64,000 bases of DNA from an uncultured Mycoplasmatota bacterium (GTDB lineage Bacteria; Bacillota_I; Bacilli_A; RF39; UBA660), in NCBI GenBank assembly GCA_900552495.1, contig URZY01000004.1:62001-126000 (forward strand), in the 5' to 3' direction. Positions 1-8,739 of this stretch are shown here, piece by piece; position 1 is the stretch's first letter; each line of letters opens with the position of its first letter. Made by a program: the position numbers and the translations under genes. Under the pieces are notes generated by a model. It searched no databases and had not been told where the DNA came from. It worked only from the letters and a program-made list of their open reading frames with translations.

Positions 1-294
1 ATTGCGAGTAAGATATGTAGTGTGGTATTAAGTAAACATTTGGCTGCTAGTTGTCAAATATATAAAGCTAATTCTTTTTATTGGTGGGAAGGCGAACTTG
101 AAAAATCGACAGAATATCGTTTGGAATTTAGAAGCAAAAAGAGTTTGTATTCAAGAATTGAAGAAGAAATAAAAAAAGTACATGACTATGATGTGGCGGA
201 GATTATGTATTATACTGTTCAAGGTGGTAGCAAGGAATTTTTAGCTTGGGTTGATGAAGAAGTTAGCACTAACACTAATGAAAAAGTGGGGTGA
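1..294 (+). CDS. cutA: CutA-type divalent-cation tolerance protein, 5' end outside window
   Basis: The reading frame is open from base 1, so the start lies before the window. The visible residues match the CutA1 family: a LAAS-C-Q segment followed by a Tyr-Trp-Trp-Glu-Gly strand (family pattern xYxWxGkx), then the helix preceding 'HDYDVAEI', and a C-terminal 'FLAWV'. CutA1 proteins are about 100-110 residue trimers of ferredoxin-like fold linked to copper/divalent cation tolerance; their exact activity is unsettled. An internal GTG at base 22 could be read as a start but would remove the first beta strand. The gene ends with TGA, which supports use of the standard code. Confidence 0.8.
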   Translation: MASKICSVVLSKHLAASCQIYKANSFYWWEGELEKSTEYRLEFRSKKSLYSRIEEEIKKVHDYDVAEIMYYTVQGGSKEFLAWVDEEVSTNTNEKVG

Positions 295-347
295 GATATT
301 AGGTATATGATAATAAAGTTTATGATGATAATTGTTTAGGAGTGTCT

Positions 348-587
348 ATGATTAAATGGATTAAAATTATTTTGTCAGTTGCTGTGATAGTATTTGAGGT
401 TCTTGGAATCTCAAAAGTTATTGATTTTAGTATAACAAATCCAATTATGTTATTTTCATTAGCAACATTATTGATTATTAGGGGAATAGAATATAAAAAA
501 GATAAAGATTTAATAGGGTTCTTTTTATTGATCTTTGTAGCAGTATTTATTTATATTGTTATAATTTATAATGTTTTTATAGGATAA
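348..587 (+). CDS. Small three-helix membrane protein (DUF3953-like)
   Basis: This encodes 79 residues with three strongly hydrophobic stretches (about residues 5-22, 28-45 and 57-77). The second and third are separated by a charged loop containing GIEYKKDKD. The size, helix layout and charged loop recall the DUF3953 family of small Bacillota membrane proteins, but the match is from memory and modest. The ATG at 348 is chosen because AGGAG lies six bases upstream; a GTG at 342 overlaps that site. The function is unknown. It stands alone, with about 150 bases of non-coding sequence after it. Confidence 0.6.
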   Translation: MIKWIKIILSVAVIVFEVLGISKVIDFSITNPIMLFSLATLLIIRGIEYKKDKDLIGFFLLIFVAVFIYIVIIYNVFIG

Positions 588-749
588 GAAAGTAAGATTT
601 TAATATTTGAATATTAGTTAATATTTATTTTTTAGAAACATTTTTAATATAAAGTTAAAGTTATGCTTATTGGGCATAATTTTTTTATTGAAAAAATTAG
701 TTGGATGAATTATAATTGAATAACCGAAGTCTTGGAAGGGAGAAAAAAT

Positions 750-1481
750 ATGCCAGATGTTAATAGACAAGTAAGTAATATTTTTGAGGAAATTTGTGCA
801 GAGAAGAGGGGGTTAAGGGCATTAGAGAAGAAGTATGCTGATGATTATAAAGGTGTATTAAATGTATTTAAATCCTTTAGGGATTTAGCCTTTAATAATG
901 AGAGATTGACTTTAAAAAGGAGAATTAATGCACAAAGAGAATTAGTTGCTTCAAAAGAGAGTGCTTTGTATTTAAATTCTTTAGTGTCACTTGATAAAAC
1001 ATGTATGTTTTTTGCAGATGTTATTACAGAGATAGAGAATGTTCCATATGTTTATAGAAAATTTGATTTGGAAGATGATATTTTTAGGGTCATGCCCACT
1101 TTAACTAGTGATTTTGAGGTAATGTTTGCTGGTGAGGAAACGGTTGGAGTTATTGCGCGGGAAGCTTTATTTGATGGACTTGAAGGTGTTTTTTGTGACG
1201 AGAGTGGTGAACTAGCTGATTTTTTAAAAAAGCAAAATGAAAAGTTTGTTATGGTTGATGCTGCTTCAGAAGAAAGAAATATAGCGTTATTAGAAAATAT
1301 GGAAGCCCCTCGTTATTTAGTGGACGATTTTCCATATTTGGAGAAAGTTTGTACTGATATTGTAGCAATGCGGATAAATAATCCAACAATGTCTCTTGAA
1401 GATATATATAGTGGTTATTTACATAATCTTCGAAAAAATAAAAAAGGAGTAGTTAATAGAAAAAAATTACATACTAAATAG
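750..1481 (+). CDS. Hypothetical cytoplasmic protein, 243 residues
   Basis: I do not recognise the family. The protein is soluble, acidic in the middle and lysine/arginine-rich at the C-terminus. It is predicted largely helical, with a long amphipathic N-terminal helix region (residues 1-75) that could form a coiled coil. No signal peptide, membrane segment or catalytic motif is visible. The ATG at 750 follows GGGAGA; an upstream in-frame TTG (732) overlaps the ribosome binding site and is less likely. It is a single gene with about 150-base gaps on both sides. The codon composition is like the backbone, which suggests a resident gene rather than cargo. Confidence 0.7.
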   Translation: MPDVNRQVSNIFEEICAEKRGLRALEKKYADDYKGVLNVFKSFRDLAFNNERLTLKRRINAQRELVASKESALYLNSLVSLDKTCMFFADVITEIENVPYVYRKFDLEDDIFRVMPTLTSDFEVMFAGEETVGVIAREALFDGLEGVFCDESGELADFLKKQNEKFVMVDAASEERNIALLENMEAPRYLVDDFPYLEKVCTDIVAMRINNPTMSLEDIYSGYLHNLRKNKKGVVNRKKLHTK

Positions 1482-1631
1482 GCTGTTTTTTAGTAATAAT
1501 AAGGAAATAATTTTAATGCTTAGGAGTCCAAATTTAAAACAATAATTAGATGTATAAATATAAATATGTAGAAAAAAATTTTTGTACTTGGGTGTATTTA
1601 GTAGTATAATAATGATAGGAGGGATAATTAG

Positions 1632-2510
1632 ATGGAAAAAGCAAAAGTATATTTTACTAAGGAAGTTTCGCCTGAAAGTATTGTAAAAATGTATGAGAAA
1701 TTAGGTGTTGTTTTACCAGGAAAGGTAGCTGTTAAATTACATTCTGGTGAAGAGGGAAATCAAAATTATATGAAACCAGAGTTTGTGAAAGCTATTGTTG
1801 ATAAGGTTGATGGTGTAGTTGTTGAATGTAATACAGCTTATGAAGGTGAACGAAATACAACAGATAAGCATAAGAAGTTGATGGAAAATCATGGTTGGAC
1901 AAAGTATTTTGATGTTGATATTTTGGATGCTGAAGGGCCGGATTTAGTTTTAGAAATTCCTAACGGTCAAAGAATTAAGAAAAATTATGTTGGTAAGAAT
2001 ATAGAAAATTACGACTCGATGTTAGTTTTGTCCCATTTTAAAGGTCATCCGATGGGTGGTTATGGTGGAGCATTGAAACAGCTTTCTATTGGTTGTGCTT
2101 CAAGCCATGGAAAAAGTTATATTCACTGTGTAGGTAAAGAGGATGGTAGTTTTGAGGATATGTTTAAAGTTGATCAACTACAATTTTTAGAAAGTATGGC
2201 TGATGCTGCTTCATCTGTCGTTAAATATTTTAAAGGAAAGATAATTTATATTAATGTTATGTGTAATATGTCGGTTGATTGCGATTGCTGTGCAGTAGCT
2301 GAAGATCCATGTATGAAGGATATAGGAGTATTAATTTCAACGGATCCAGTAGCTATAGATCAAGCGTGTATTGATTTAGTTTATAATTCAACAGATGCAG
2401 GCAAGGATCATTTGATTGAAAGAATTGAATCTCGTCACGGAGTTTATACAATTGAATGTGCTGCTAAACTTGGTTACGGTACTCGTGAATATGAACTTAT
2501 AGAAGTATAG
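1632..2510 (+). CDS. DUF362 domain protein
   Basis: The 292 residues match the DUF362 family: an N-terminal 'VAVKLHSGEEGN' strand-loop, a 'SHFKGHPMGGYGGALKQLSIGCAS' type centre (short pieces visible around residues 134-158), and a late segment 'CDCCAVAEDPCMKDIGVL' with five cysteines that could hold a metal or Fe-S site. Proteins of this family are often annotated as ferredoxin-like or DUF362/4Fe-4S. Here no classical CxxCxxCxxxCP ferredoxin domain is seen, so only the DUF362 part is present. The physiological role is unknown. A GGAGG site precedes the ATG, and a hairpin terminator follows at once. Confidence 0.8.
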   Translation: MEKAKVYFTKEVSPESIVKMYEKLGVVLPGKVAVKLHSGEEGNQNYMKPEFVKAIVDKVDGVVVECNTAYEGERNTTDKHKKLMENHGWTKYFDVDILDAEGPDLVLEIPNGQRIKKNYVGKNIENYDSMLVLSHFKGHPMGGYGGALKQLSIGCASSHGKSYIHCVGKEDGSFEDMFKVDQLQFLESMADAASSVVKYFKGKIIYINVMCNMSVDCDCCAVAEDPCMKDIGVLISTDPVAIDQACIDLVYNSTDAGKDHLIERIESRHGVYTIECAAKLGYGTREYELIEV

Positions 2511-2511
2511 A

Positions 2512-2538
2512 TAGAAGAAAAACTCTTCTATTTTTTTT
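2512..2538 (+). terminator. Rho-independent terminator after DUF362 gene
   Basis: The inverted repeat TAGAAGA / TCTTCTA with a five-base loop is followed by a run of eight or more T. It begins directly after the stop codon of the DUF362 gene. Confidence 0.85.
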
Positions 2539-2612
2539 TGCTTTTAATGATTGATTGTAAGGAATTGACAAACGAACAGATGTATTATATATTAGCATTA
2601 GAGGTGAGGTCA

Positions 2613-2897
2613 ATGCAGGAACGCATCATAAAGGTTCTTCAGACACTAGGAATTGAAGAGTTGAAGGAAGTCGATCAGCTATGGGAGCTACCTGGATCTT
2701 ATATTAATATGGAGAGTAAGCTGGAAAAGGGGGGAAAAAAACAGGTATTAGATAATGATAAGATGTATTTATGTTGTCAGGTTGAAATAAATGATCGGGA
2801 GTGTTATGGAATAGCTGCTGATGATAAAGAAATTGTTGTATATAAATATAAAAATGATGGTATGGATGCAGAAGTAGTTAAAATTGTGCAATTATAA
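2613..2897 (+). CDS. Hypothetical protein, 94 residues
   Basis: The family is not recognised. The protein starts with an amphipathic helix and then has a beta-rich C-terminal half containing 'MYLCCQVEINDRECYG'. I chose the ATG at 2613 because GAGGTGAGG lies just upstream. The frame also stays open back to an ATG at 2547, but that codon sits in the T-tract of the preceding terminator and has no ribosome binding site. It lies 40 bases before the alkyltransferase operon and may be read with it. No signal peptide or membrane segment is seen. Confidence 0.6.
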   Translation: MQERIIKVLQTLGIEELKEVDQLWELPGSYINMESKLEKGGKKQVLDNDKMYLCCQVEINDRECYGIAADDKEIVVYKYKNDGMDAEVVKIVQL

Positions 2898-2936
2898 AAG
2901 CTTATTTGACAAGAATTTAATGGGAGGTAAGATAAA

Positions 2937-3455
2937 GTGATTTCTATTTCTAGATATAGTTCACCGATTGGAGAAATGACACTGGCTAGTAAAAATGCTC
3001 AATTAATTGGGGTTTGGTTTAATAATCAAAAGTATTTTTTGGGAAATATAAAAGAAGAGGTTATTATTGATGACAATCTAAAAATTTTTAAGGAGACGAA
3101 GAATTGGTTAGATCGGTATTTTAAAGGTGAAAAAGTTTCTTTTAAAGAATTAGATATTTGTCTTTTGGGAAGCGAATTTCAAATAATGGTATGGGAAATG
3201 CTTTGTGATATTCCATATGGTTGTGTTACAACGTATAAAGAAATTGCTAAAATGGTTGCTGAAAAAAGAGGTTGTTTGAGTATGTCTTGTCAGGCAGTAG
3301 GTGGGGCTGTTGGTCATAATCCCATCTCAATTATTGTTCCTTGTCATAGAGTAATAGGCAGTGATGGAAAATTAACTGGTTATGCTGGTGGAATTGATAA
3401 AAAGAAATATTTATTGGATTTGGAAAGTAGTAGAGGGAAATTATGCATAGAGTAA
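2937..3455 (+). CDS. ogt: Methylated-DNA--protein-cysteine methyltransferase
   Basis: This suicide DNA-repair protein transfers alkyl groups from O6-alkylguanine (and O4-alkylthymine) to its own cysteine. The 172 residues show the family order: an N-terminal 'SPIGEMTLAS' strand, the DNA-binding helix around 'FQIMVWEML..IPYGCVTTYKEIA', and the active-site box V-P-C-H-R-V with Cys136, followed by G-x-L-T-G-Y-A-G-G. The length is normal for Ogt. The start is GTG with GGGAGG eight bases upstream. It overlaps the next gene, another MGMT-fold protein, by 13 bases and is followed by tag, making a compact alkylation-repair operon. Confidence 0.93.
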   Translation: MISISRYSSPIGEMTLASKNAQLIGVWFNNQKYFLGNIKEEVIIDDNLKIFKETKNWLDRYFKGEKVSFKELDICLLGSEFQIMVWEMLCDIPYGCVTTYKEIAKMVAEKRGCLSMSCQAVGGAVGHNPISIIVPCHRVIGSDGKLTGYAGGIDKKKYLLDLESSRGKLCIE

Positions 3456-3745
3456 TCGATGAGGAACTAGTTTATTTGGTCTTGGAAACTGTGTTGGAAA
3501 TACCAGAAGGCAAAGTAGCGACCTATGGTCAAATTGCAACGTTAGTTGGGAAAAGTAAGAATGCAAGATTGGTTGGGAAAATACTTAGTATGGCTGAGAT
3601 ATATGGTGATTATCCGTGTCATAGAGTTGTCAATCATTTAGGAAGGTTGGCACCTCATTTTAGAGACCAAAAAGAATTACTTTTAAAGGAGGGCGTTGCA
3701 TTTAAAAGTGATAATTGTGTTAATTTAAAAAAATGTCGTTGGTAG
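3443..3745 (+). CDS. MGMT-fold DNA-binding domain protein (alkyltransferase-like)
   Basis: This 100-residue protein consists only of the C-terminal DNA-binding half of the O6-alkylguanine transferase fold. It has 'IPEGKVATYGQIATLVG' and the box Y-P-C-H-R-V with Cys59, then 'NHLGRLAPHF'. Short proteins like this are usually annotated as MGMT family or alkyltransferase-like (ATL). Classical ATLs replace the cysteine by Trp or Ala, whereas here Cys is kept, so transferase activity is possible. It overlaps ogt by 13 bases and the 3' end runs up to tag, so the three genes are probably translated from one mRNA. Confidence 0.88.
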   Translation: MHRVIDEELVYLVLETVLEIPEGKVATYGQIATLVGKSKNARLVGKILSMAEIYGDYPCHRVVNHLGRLAPHFRDQKELLLKEGVAFKSDNCVNLKKCRW

Positions 3746-3762
3746 TTAGGAAGATTAATTAT

Positions 3763-4305
3763 ATGGAAAGATGTAGTTGGTGTAATTTGGATAATCCATT
3801 ATATGTTAAATATCATGATGAAGAGTGGGGAGTTAAAAACTTTGATGAGAGATATTTGTTTGAAATGTTAATTCTTGAGTCATTTCAAGCGGGACTTTCT
3901 TGGGAATGTATTCTGAATAAGAGAAAAAACTTTAAAGAAGCATATGATGATTTTTGTTTAGAGAAAGTTATGAATTATGATGATAATAAAGTTAAAGAAT
4001 TATTAAATAATAAAGGTATTGTTAGAAACAAACTTAAAATAAAGGCAAGTATTAATAATGCTAAAGTATTTAAAGAAATTCAACAAGAATTTGGTACTTT
4101 TGCAAATTATTTAAGGATTATGGGTGGAAATAAAATAATTTATGAAAGAGATAAAACAACAAATAATTTATCAGATAAGATATCAAATGATTTAAAAAGA
4201 AGAGGAATGAGATTTGTTGGTTCGACAATAATTTATTCTTATTTGCAGGCAGTAGGGGTTATTATTTCTCATGATGCTAATTGTTTTAAGGGGGGAGATT
4301 TTTAA
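3763..4305 (+). CDS. tag: DNA-3-methyladenine glycosylase I
   Basis: This enzyme removes 3-methyladenine from alkylated DNA to start base excision repair. The N-terminus 'RCSWCNLDNPLYVKYHDEEWG' style segment has the Cys that, with a later 'SHDANCF', forms the Tag zinc site (Cys..His..Cys/His). The centre contains the typical 'LFEMLILESFQAGLSWECILNKR' region, read here in parts. The ATG at 3763 has AGGAAG seven bases upstream; a start at 3733 would overlap the preceding gene and adds ten residues not expected in Tag. At 180 residues it is of normal length. Confidence 0.93.
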   Translation: MERCSWCNLDNPLYVKYHDEEWGVKNFDERYLFEMLILESFQAGLSWECILNKRKNFKEAYDDFCLEKVMNYDDNKVKELLNNKGIVRNKLKIKASINNAKVFKEIQQEFGTFANYLRIMGGNKIIYERDKTTNNLSDKISNDLKRRGMRFVGSTIIYSYLQAVGVIISHDANCFKGGDF

Positions 4306-4359
4306 GAGTAGAGAATTTTTTTATTATGTGTTATAATATGAACCGATTTAGGTGATATT

Positions 4360-5187
4360 ATGAAAAGGTTAATAGATTATGATGTTTTGGTTAATGATGT
4401 TTTTTATAGAAGCGAACACGTTTTGGATTATATTACTAGACATAAAAATATGAGTGGGCTTGATCGAAAAGCAATATCTAACACAATATTAGAGGCTTTA
4501 GTTGATTCTGGAGTGATGGATCTAAGAAAACAATCATTAGACTTAGAAGAAATGGCTATTGTTGATGATTTGGAGCATGTGACTTATGACTATCAGCCGA
4601 CTGTTACTAGTATTCCGCTGGCAGTCAAAGAAAAAATGCGTCAGAAGTGTTTGAAAATAACCGGTGGAGTACCAATTTCTTATTTTTACGCTAAGCCGGC
4701 TGGTGATACTCATTATTGTATATATGATATGAATACGGCACTTAGTGCAGTTTTTGATGATTTTACTTTTGTCTCTTGTTCTTATAATTCTCCAACAAGA
4801 GAAGGTGTTAGAACAGAGGTTAGACCTTTTTTGGAAATAAATTATCATGATGAGGAATACTATGTTGATGCATTGACAAAAAGAATGTTTAAAAGAGGTT
4901 GGTTTGATAGAACTTATAATTTGAAGGAAGAAGAAAGAATTTCAAAAACAGGTTTTTCCTCTTTCCAGCAAAGTATTTATGATGAACAAATAAGTTGTAG
5001 TGATGATTACTATGTTTTGATAGATTTTTTAGAGCCGCTTATTGATACCTTAAGAGAAAATCCCAAGAGTGCGGAATTTGTTTACGAGTTTGATAAGAGT
5101 AAAGAATATTTTCCAATACAGTTTGAAAAAGCTAGGTGTTTAAGTGAAGAAAGAAAAAGGTTTATGAAGAAAAAAAGAAGAATATAA
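4360..5187 (+). CDS. Hypothetical protein, 275 residues
   Basis: I do not recognise the family. It is a soluble alpha/beta protein with no signal peptide or transmembrane helix, and its C-terminus is very basic (ends in KKKRR-I). The middle has several aromatic/acidic beta-type stretches. Its own promoter is likely: TGTTATAAT lies at 4329-4337, 23 bases before the ATG. It sits between the tag operon and a uracil-DNA-glycosylase-superfamily gene, so a nucleic-acid role is possible, but that is only inference from position. Confidence 0.7.
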   Translation: MKRLIDYDVLVNDVFYRSEHVLDYITRHKNMSGLDRKAISNTILEALVDSGVMDLRKQSLDLEEMAIVDDLEHVTYDYQPTVTSIPLAVKEKMRQKCLKITGGVPISYFYAKPAGDTHYCIYDMNTALSAVFDDFTFVSCSYNSPTREGVRTEVRPFLEINYHDEEYYVDALTKRMFKRGWFDRTYNLKEEERISKTGFSSFQQSIYDEQISCSDDYYVLIDFLEPLIDTLRENPKSAEFVYEFDKSKEYFPIQFEKARCLSEERKRFMKKKRRI

Positions 5188-5232
5188 GCAACTTTCTTTT
5201 TTTATGATATATTAGATGTAGGGAGAATATAA

Positions 5233-5940
5233 ATGAAAGAGGAGCAGTTTGATTTATTAATTCAAAAGATGGGAAAATGTCGAAAGTGTATGTCATTGTT
5301 TAAAAAGAATGGACAAGATTGTTCACTTATAAATATTTTTGGGGCGGTGGATTTTGCAAAAAATATTCCATCTATTTGGACTGATTGGTATCATCGGTTG
5401 GAGTCAGAAATTTTTATTGTTGGACAAGATTGGGGTCCTTATATTGAGATGGAAAGGTTGTACAATGACTTTTTACTTGAGCGCAGTATTATAAATTGGA
5501 AGAAAATTATTGAGAGTGAGCGCAGTCAAACAAAGAAAAAATTGACTAAATTTTTGGTGGAATCGAGTGATGGCAGAATAAGTAATTTGGATAGTATATT
5601 TATTACAAATGCTATAATGTGTGCAAGAAAGGGAGAAGCATATCGAGGGGATAATATTTGTTTGGCGAAGTCAGTAAATAACTGTAGAGATTATTTAAAG
5701 GAACAAATCGAAATAGTGAAACCTAAAGTAGTAGTAACACTTGGGTATTATCTGCTTTTGGCCTTATCAAAAAGTTATGGTTTTTCGATAGAAAATACTT
5801 TGCAGCAATGTATAAAGAAACAGCCAGTAATAAAAGTAGGCGATTTTTATATTATTTGTTTGTATCATCCAGTAGCTCAAGTTAGTAATTTGGAACAGTT
5901 AGAGCAATATAAAAAAATTTGGACAGTTTTGTCTAAATAA
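5233..5940 (+). CDS. Uracil-DNA glycosylase superfamily protein
   Basis: The 235 residues show the UDG-superfamily plan. An N-terminal C-x-x-C pair ('CRKCM') is followed by motif 1 'IFIVGQDWGP' (family 4 form: GExPG or GQDW-like), a middle 'FITNAIMCARKG' strand, 'VVVTLGYYLLLAL' and a late 'ICLYHPVAQV' motif 2 histidine. Enzymes of this superfamily excise uracil or related bases from DNA. The substrate of this branch is not clear, because the motif 1 residues differ from canonical Ung. GGGAGAATATAA precedes the ATG. A second UDG-like gene lies at 8740. Confidence 0.8.
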   Translation: MKEEQFDLLIQKMGKCRKCMSLFKKNGQDCSLINIFGAVDFAKNIPSIWTDWYHRLESEIFIVGQDWGPYIEMERLYNDFLLERSIINWKKIIESERSQTKKKLTKFLVESSDGRISNLDSIFITNAIMCARKGEAYRGDNICLAKSVNNCRDYLKEQIEIVKPKVVVTLGYYLLLALSKSYGFSIENTLQQCIKKQPVIKVGDFYIICLYHPVAQVSNLEQLEQYKKIWTVLSK

Positions 5941-6009
5941 ATTGGCTTGATAAATGTTATTTGAAAGTCAATAATTAGAGATTATAATTTTATATGGAGG
6001 TGGTTAATA

Positions 6010-6747
6010 GTGGATATTTTTACTAAAGTAGAAAAGTTATATGAGATGTGGAAGAGCGGGAAACTTGGTGGAGAGGTAATGCCAGAAGATGCAAATCCTG
6101 GATTTCAGAGAGAAACAAAGGAAAATTATTTGTATTTTACTTTGCCAATGGCTTTGAATTATCAAAGAAATTCATATAAGTTATGGGAGAGTGCTAATAA
6201 GACTTATCAGGATGTGACTACTAGGTTTGTTTTTGAACCAAAAGAAGTGTTAAGGCGTAGTTTTGAAGATGTTCAAGGTGCATTGGTAAAATATAAAGTT
6301 GCTTTACAAAAGGATAAACAAACAGAAATTTGGATTAGGCTTTGTAGGACAATTGTTGAACTGTTTGATGGTGATATTAGAAAAATATTTGAAGTATTTG
6401 ATCGGGATGTTGATAAAATAAGAAATTTTATACAAAAAGAAAAAAGAAAAGAGTTCCCTTATTTGGCAGGAACTAAGATTTGTAATTATTGGTTGTATGT
6501 AATATGGCAATATACAGATATGGAATATAGAAATATGGAAGCGTTAACGGTAGCTCCAGATACGCATGTAGTTCAAGCAACTTATAAGTTAGGACTTATT
6601 AATGAGGAAGAATTTAAAAGGAATGATGTTCAATTAATTGTGATTGAGCGATGGAATGAACTTTTAAGTGGAACTAAATTTCGACCAATTGATATTCATA
6701 CAGCACTATGGTTATGGAGTCGAAATGGTTTTTTAGAAATAAAGTGA
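6010..6747 (+). CDS. Probable HhH-GPD-like DNA glycosylase
   Basis: The evidence is in the C-terminal half: 'FPYLAGTKICNYWL', which fits a helix-hairpin-helix entry, followed about 30 residues later by 'APDTHVVQATYKLGL'. This resembles the DTHV..RLGL element that carries the catalytic Asp of HhH-GPD glycosylases. The end 'DIHTALWLWSR' also fits. The N-terminal half is not recognised. A GTG start is used because GGAGGTGG is six bases upstream. The protein is 245 residues, soluble and without an Fe-S cluster cysteine set. The assignment is tentative, but the gene lies among DNA-repair genes. Confidence 0.5.
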   Translation: MDIFTKVEKLYEMWKSGKLGGEVMPEDANPGFQRETKENYLYFTLPMALNYQRNSYKLWESANKTYQDVTTRFVFEPKEVLRRSFEDVQGALVKYKVALQKDKQTEIWIRLCRTIVELFDGDIRKIFEVFDRDVDKIRNFIQKEKRKEFPYLAGTKICNYWLYVIWQYTDMEYRNMEALTVAPDTHVVQATYKLGLINEEEFKRNDVQLIVIERWNELLSGTKFRPIDIHTALWLWSRNGFLEIK

Positions 6748-6816
6748 TAAAAGAATAAATATTTTATGTTTTTAATCTGAAAAGAAATGGAAATTTTATA
6801 TATATGATATAAATAA

Positions 6817-7764
6817 TTATTCTTTTACGTATTCAAAACCGGAGTTTATGAGACAGTCATCATGAACTTTTTTATTGGTTTTAAGTTCTTTTAATGAAAT
6901 AATAGTGTTGGTAGTTAAATTTTCTTTCATTGGTTTTTCCATAGTACCATTTATTGGAGCAATTAAATTGATACCTGGATCAGGGAAAATTAGGAGATCG
7001 AGTTGATACTTATTATTGCGAAGTTGAATATGAATATTGTCATCATCAGATTCGTTTACAGGACTTAATTTTAGGGAGTCTTTATAATAGGTTGTGAAAT
7101 AATATTCTTTATTATTAATTAAGAGTGTACAGAAAAAGCCTTGGAAGCTAAGAATACCTAAGGGGATATTAGCAACTGATAAAGTTAATGATATTTTTTT
7201 AGTTGTTTTAGAAGTATTGGAGTGAAGCCAGAGATATTTTTTAGGGAAAGATGTTCCATAATCTTTTTCAATATAGCCAGTGGCATTTTTAAGTTTTATT
7301 TTTTTATTATTTAAAGAGATAGTTCCGTTTACAGTATGATGCATACTAATAATAGCGTGATTACATTGCATATTTTTTATGTAAGAGAATGGTCCCATAA
7401 TGGTTGGGCGATAGACCGTCTTTGAAAGAGGGGTAAGATTTGAAAATTTTAGTTCACCAAATAATTTAAAATCTTTTGTATCAATGTTGAGGATTATTTT
7501 ATCTTTGGAAAAGTAATTATCCTTGATTTTAATGTAGTAATCAGTTTTAGAGAAAGAAATTTCTTTTATATCATAAGTGAGGTAATATGATTTGTTGGTG
7601 AAGGTTTCAATTATTTGAATGAAAGCTTCTTTTTTGTGGTTTTTAATCGCAATGCCTGGTATGATTGCAAAGGCTTCACCATTTTTTAGAACTTGTTTGA
7701 AGTACCAGCCTTCAAAGTAATTCTTTTTGTTTAAGTTGCCCATAAAGAAGGCATTGTTTTTCAT
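6817..7764 (-). CDS. Tocopherol cyclase-like protein
   Basis: The 315 residues begin with the family signature FEGWYFKQ, and later contain 'RPTIMGPFSYI' and 'GYIEKDYGTSFP', which are typical of the tocopherol cyclase family (PF14249). Plant members cyclise prenylated quinols to tocopherols; the bacterial members in Bacillota have no established substrate. No signal peptide is seen. I chose the ATG whose minus-strand start is at 7764 because AGGTGATC sits just upstream; a GTG three codons earlier overlaps that site. It is divergent from the collagen-like gene and convergent with 6010-6747. Confidence 0.82.
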   Translation of the reverse strand: MKNNAFFMGNLNKKNYFEGWYFKQVLKNGEAFAIIPGIAIKNHKKEAFIQIIETFTNKSYYLTYDIKEISFSKTDYYIKIKDNYFSKDKIILNIDTKDFKLFGELKFSNLTPLSKTVYRPTIMGPFSYIKNMQCNHAIISMHHTVNGTISLNNKKIKLKNATGYIEKDYGTSFPKKYLWLHSNTSKTTKKISLTLSVANIPLGILSFQGFFCTLLINNKEYYFTTYYKDSLKLSPVNESDDDNIHIQLRNNKYQLDLLIFPDPGINLIAPINGTMEKPMKENLTTNTIISLKELKTNKKVHDDCLINSGFEYVKE

Positions 7765-7855
7765 AATGATCACCTAATTTAAATATATGTTTTTTAGAGA
7801 TTTTTAGACAACCTTTCTACTTTTTTCCATAAAATATAAAGAAAGGATTTTATTT

Positions 7856-8686
7856 ATGGGATGTTTTGATGATAAATGTAATTTAGGTTTGCGGAATTGC
7901 TTTGTGTTAGGTCCAACTGGTCCGACTGGTCCACAGGGACCTCCTGGGCCAGCAGGTGGGGTGACTGGAGCTACTGGGGCAACTGGGAGAAGTGGTGATG
8001 TTGGTGCGACGGGGCCGCAGGGTAATATTGGACCGCAAGGTCCACAAGGAATTCAAGGAAATGATGGTTTAATAGGTCCAACTGGTCCGACAGGAGCACA
8101 GGGAGTGCAAGGAAACATAGGGCCGACTGGTCCAACAGGTCCACAGGGGATTATAGGTCCAACGGGACCTGCTGGAAGTAGTATAGTTGGGGCTAGTTGT
8201 AGTTGTGTTGCCCAGATGCGCAATGTTATAAGACAACTTATTACACTATATCCAACGGATAATGTTGAAATAAGTATGGAAAGTGGTAATAATGTTAGTG
8301 GTAGGTTAGGAAGTCTATTACCGTCGCCAAATTCAAATCCTGATGCTGGATTATTACAATTAGTTAATACTCAGGGTGTACCACAAGAAGCGGTATCTTT
8401 ATGCAGAATAACTGCGATTCGCATTACGAGTTCGACTTATAATAACTCTATAACATATTTACCAGTGCCAACGCCTGTTCCAACGGGATGTGATGCTGAT
8501 TGTGAAGCAGCGGCAAGAGCATATCTGCCGGTCAATACAGCTTCAGTTAGCATTAATGCTGGTGGACAAACGGTAGGAAGTGGTCGGGTGATAGCGAGTC
8601 AATACGGAATGGTTGTCTTAGTAAATAATAATAATGCTAATCCCGCTTTTATTTCTTTGTGCAAAGCTGAAATTATTAATAAATAG
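7856..8686 (+). CDS. Collagen-like triple-helix repeat surface protein
   Basis: After a short Cys-containing head (residues 1-18) comes a run of Gly-X-Y triplets from about residue 19 to 108, rich in GPTGPTGPQ and GATG units. A C-terminal domain of about 165 residues follows, with Cys pairs. This layout matches BclA-like exosporium or cell-surface collagen-like proteins of Bacillota, where the GXY stalk trimerises and the C-terminal domain is a jellyroll-like head. No signal peptide or sorting motif is seen, as in exosporium proteins that are targeted from the mother cell. AGAAAGGA precedes the ATG, and a terminator follows. Confidence 0.9.
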   Translation: MGCFDDKCNLGLRNCFVLGPTGPTGPQGPPGPAGGVTGATGATGRSGDVGATGPQGNIGPQGPQGIQGNDGLIGPTGPTGAQGVQGNIGPTGPTGPQGIIGPTGPAGSSIVGASCSCVAQMRNVIRQLITLYPTDNVEISMESGNNVSGRLGSLLPSPNSNPDAGLLQLVNTQGVPQEAVSLCRITAIRITSSTYNNSITYLPVPTPVPTGCDADCEAAARAYLPVNTASVSINAGGQTVGSGRVIASQYGMVVLVNNNNANPAFISLCKAEIINK

Positions 8687-8707
8687 AAACTTTATGTTTC
8701 TATTTTT
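8683..8707 (+). terminator. Terminator after collagen-like gene
   Basis: ATAGAAAC / GTTTCTAT with a five-base loop is followed by a T-run. It overlaps the stop codon of the collagen-like gene. Confidence 0.85.
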
Positions 8708-8739
8708 GTATGATAAAATTAAGTGTGAGAGTGATAATT

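Noticed and set aside
7856..8200. GXY-coding repeats as tandem DNA repeats or phase-variable tract
   Set aside because: The repeats are at protein level; the codons vary and no pure DNA repeat long enough for slippage is evident.
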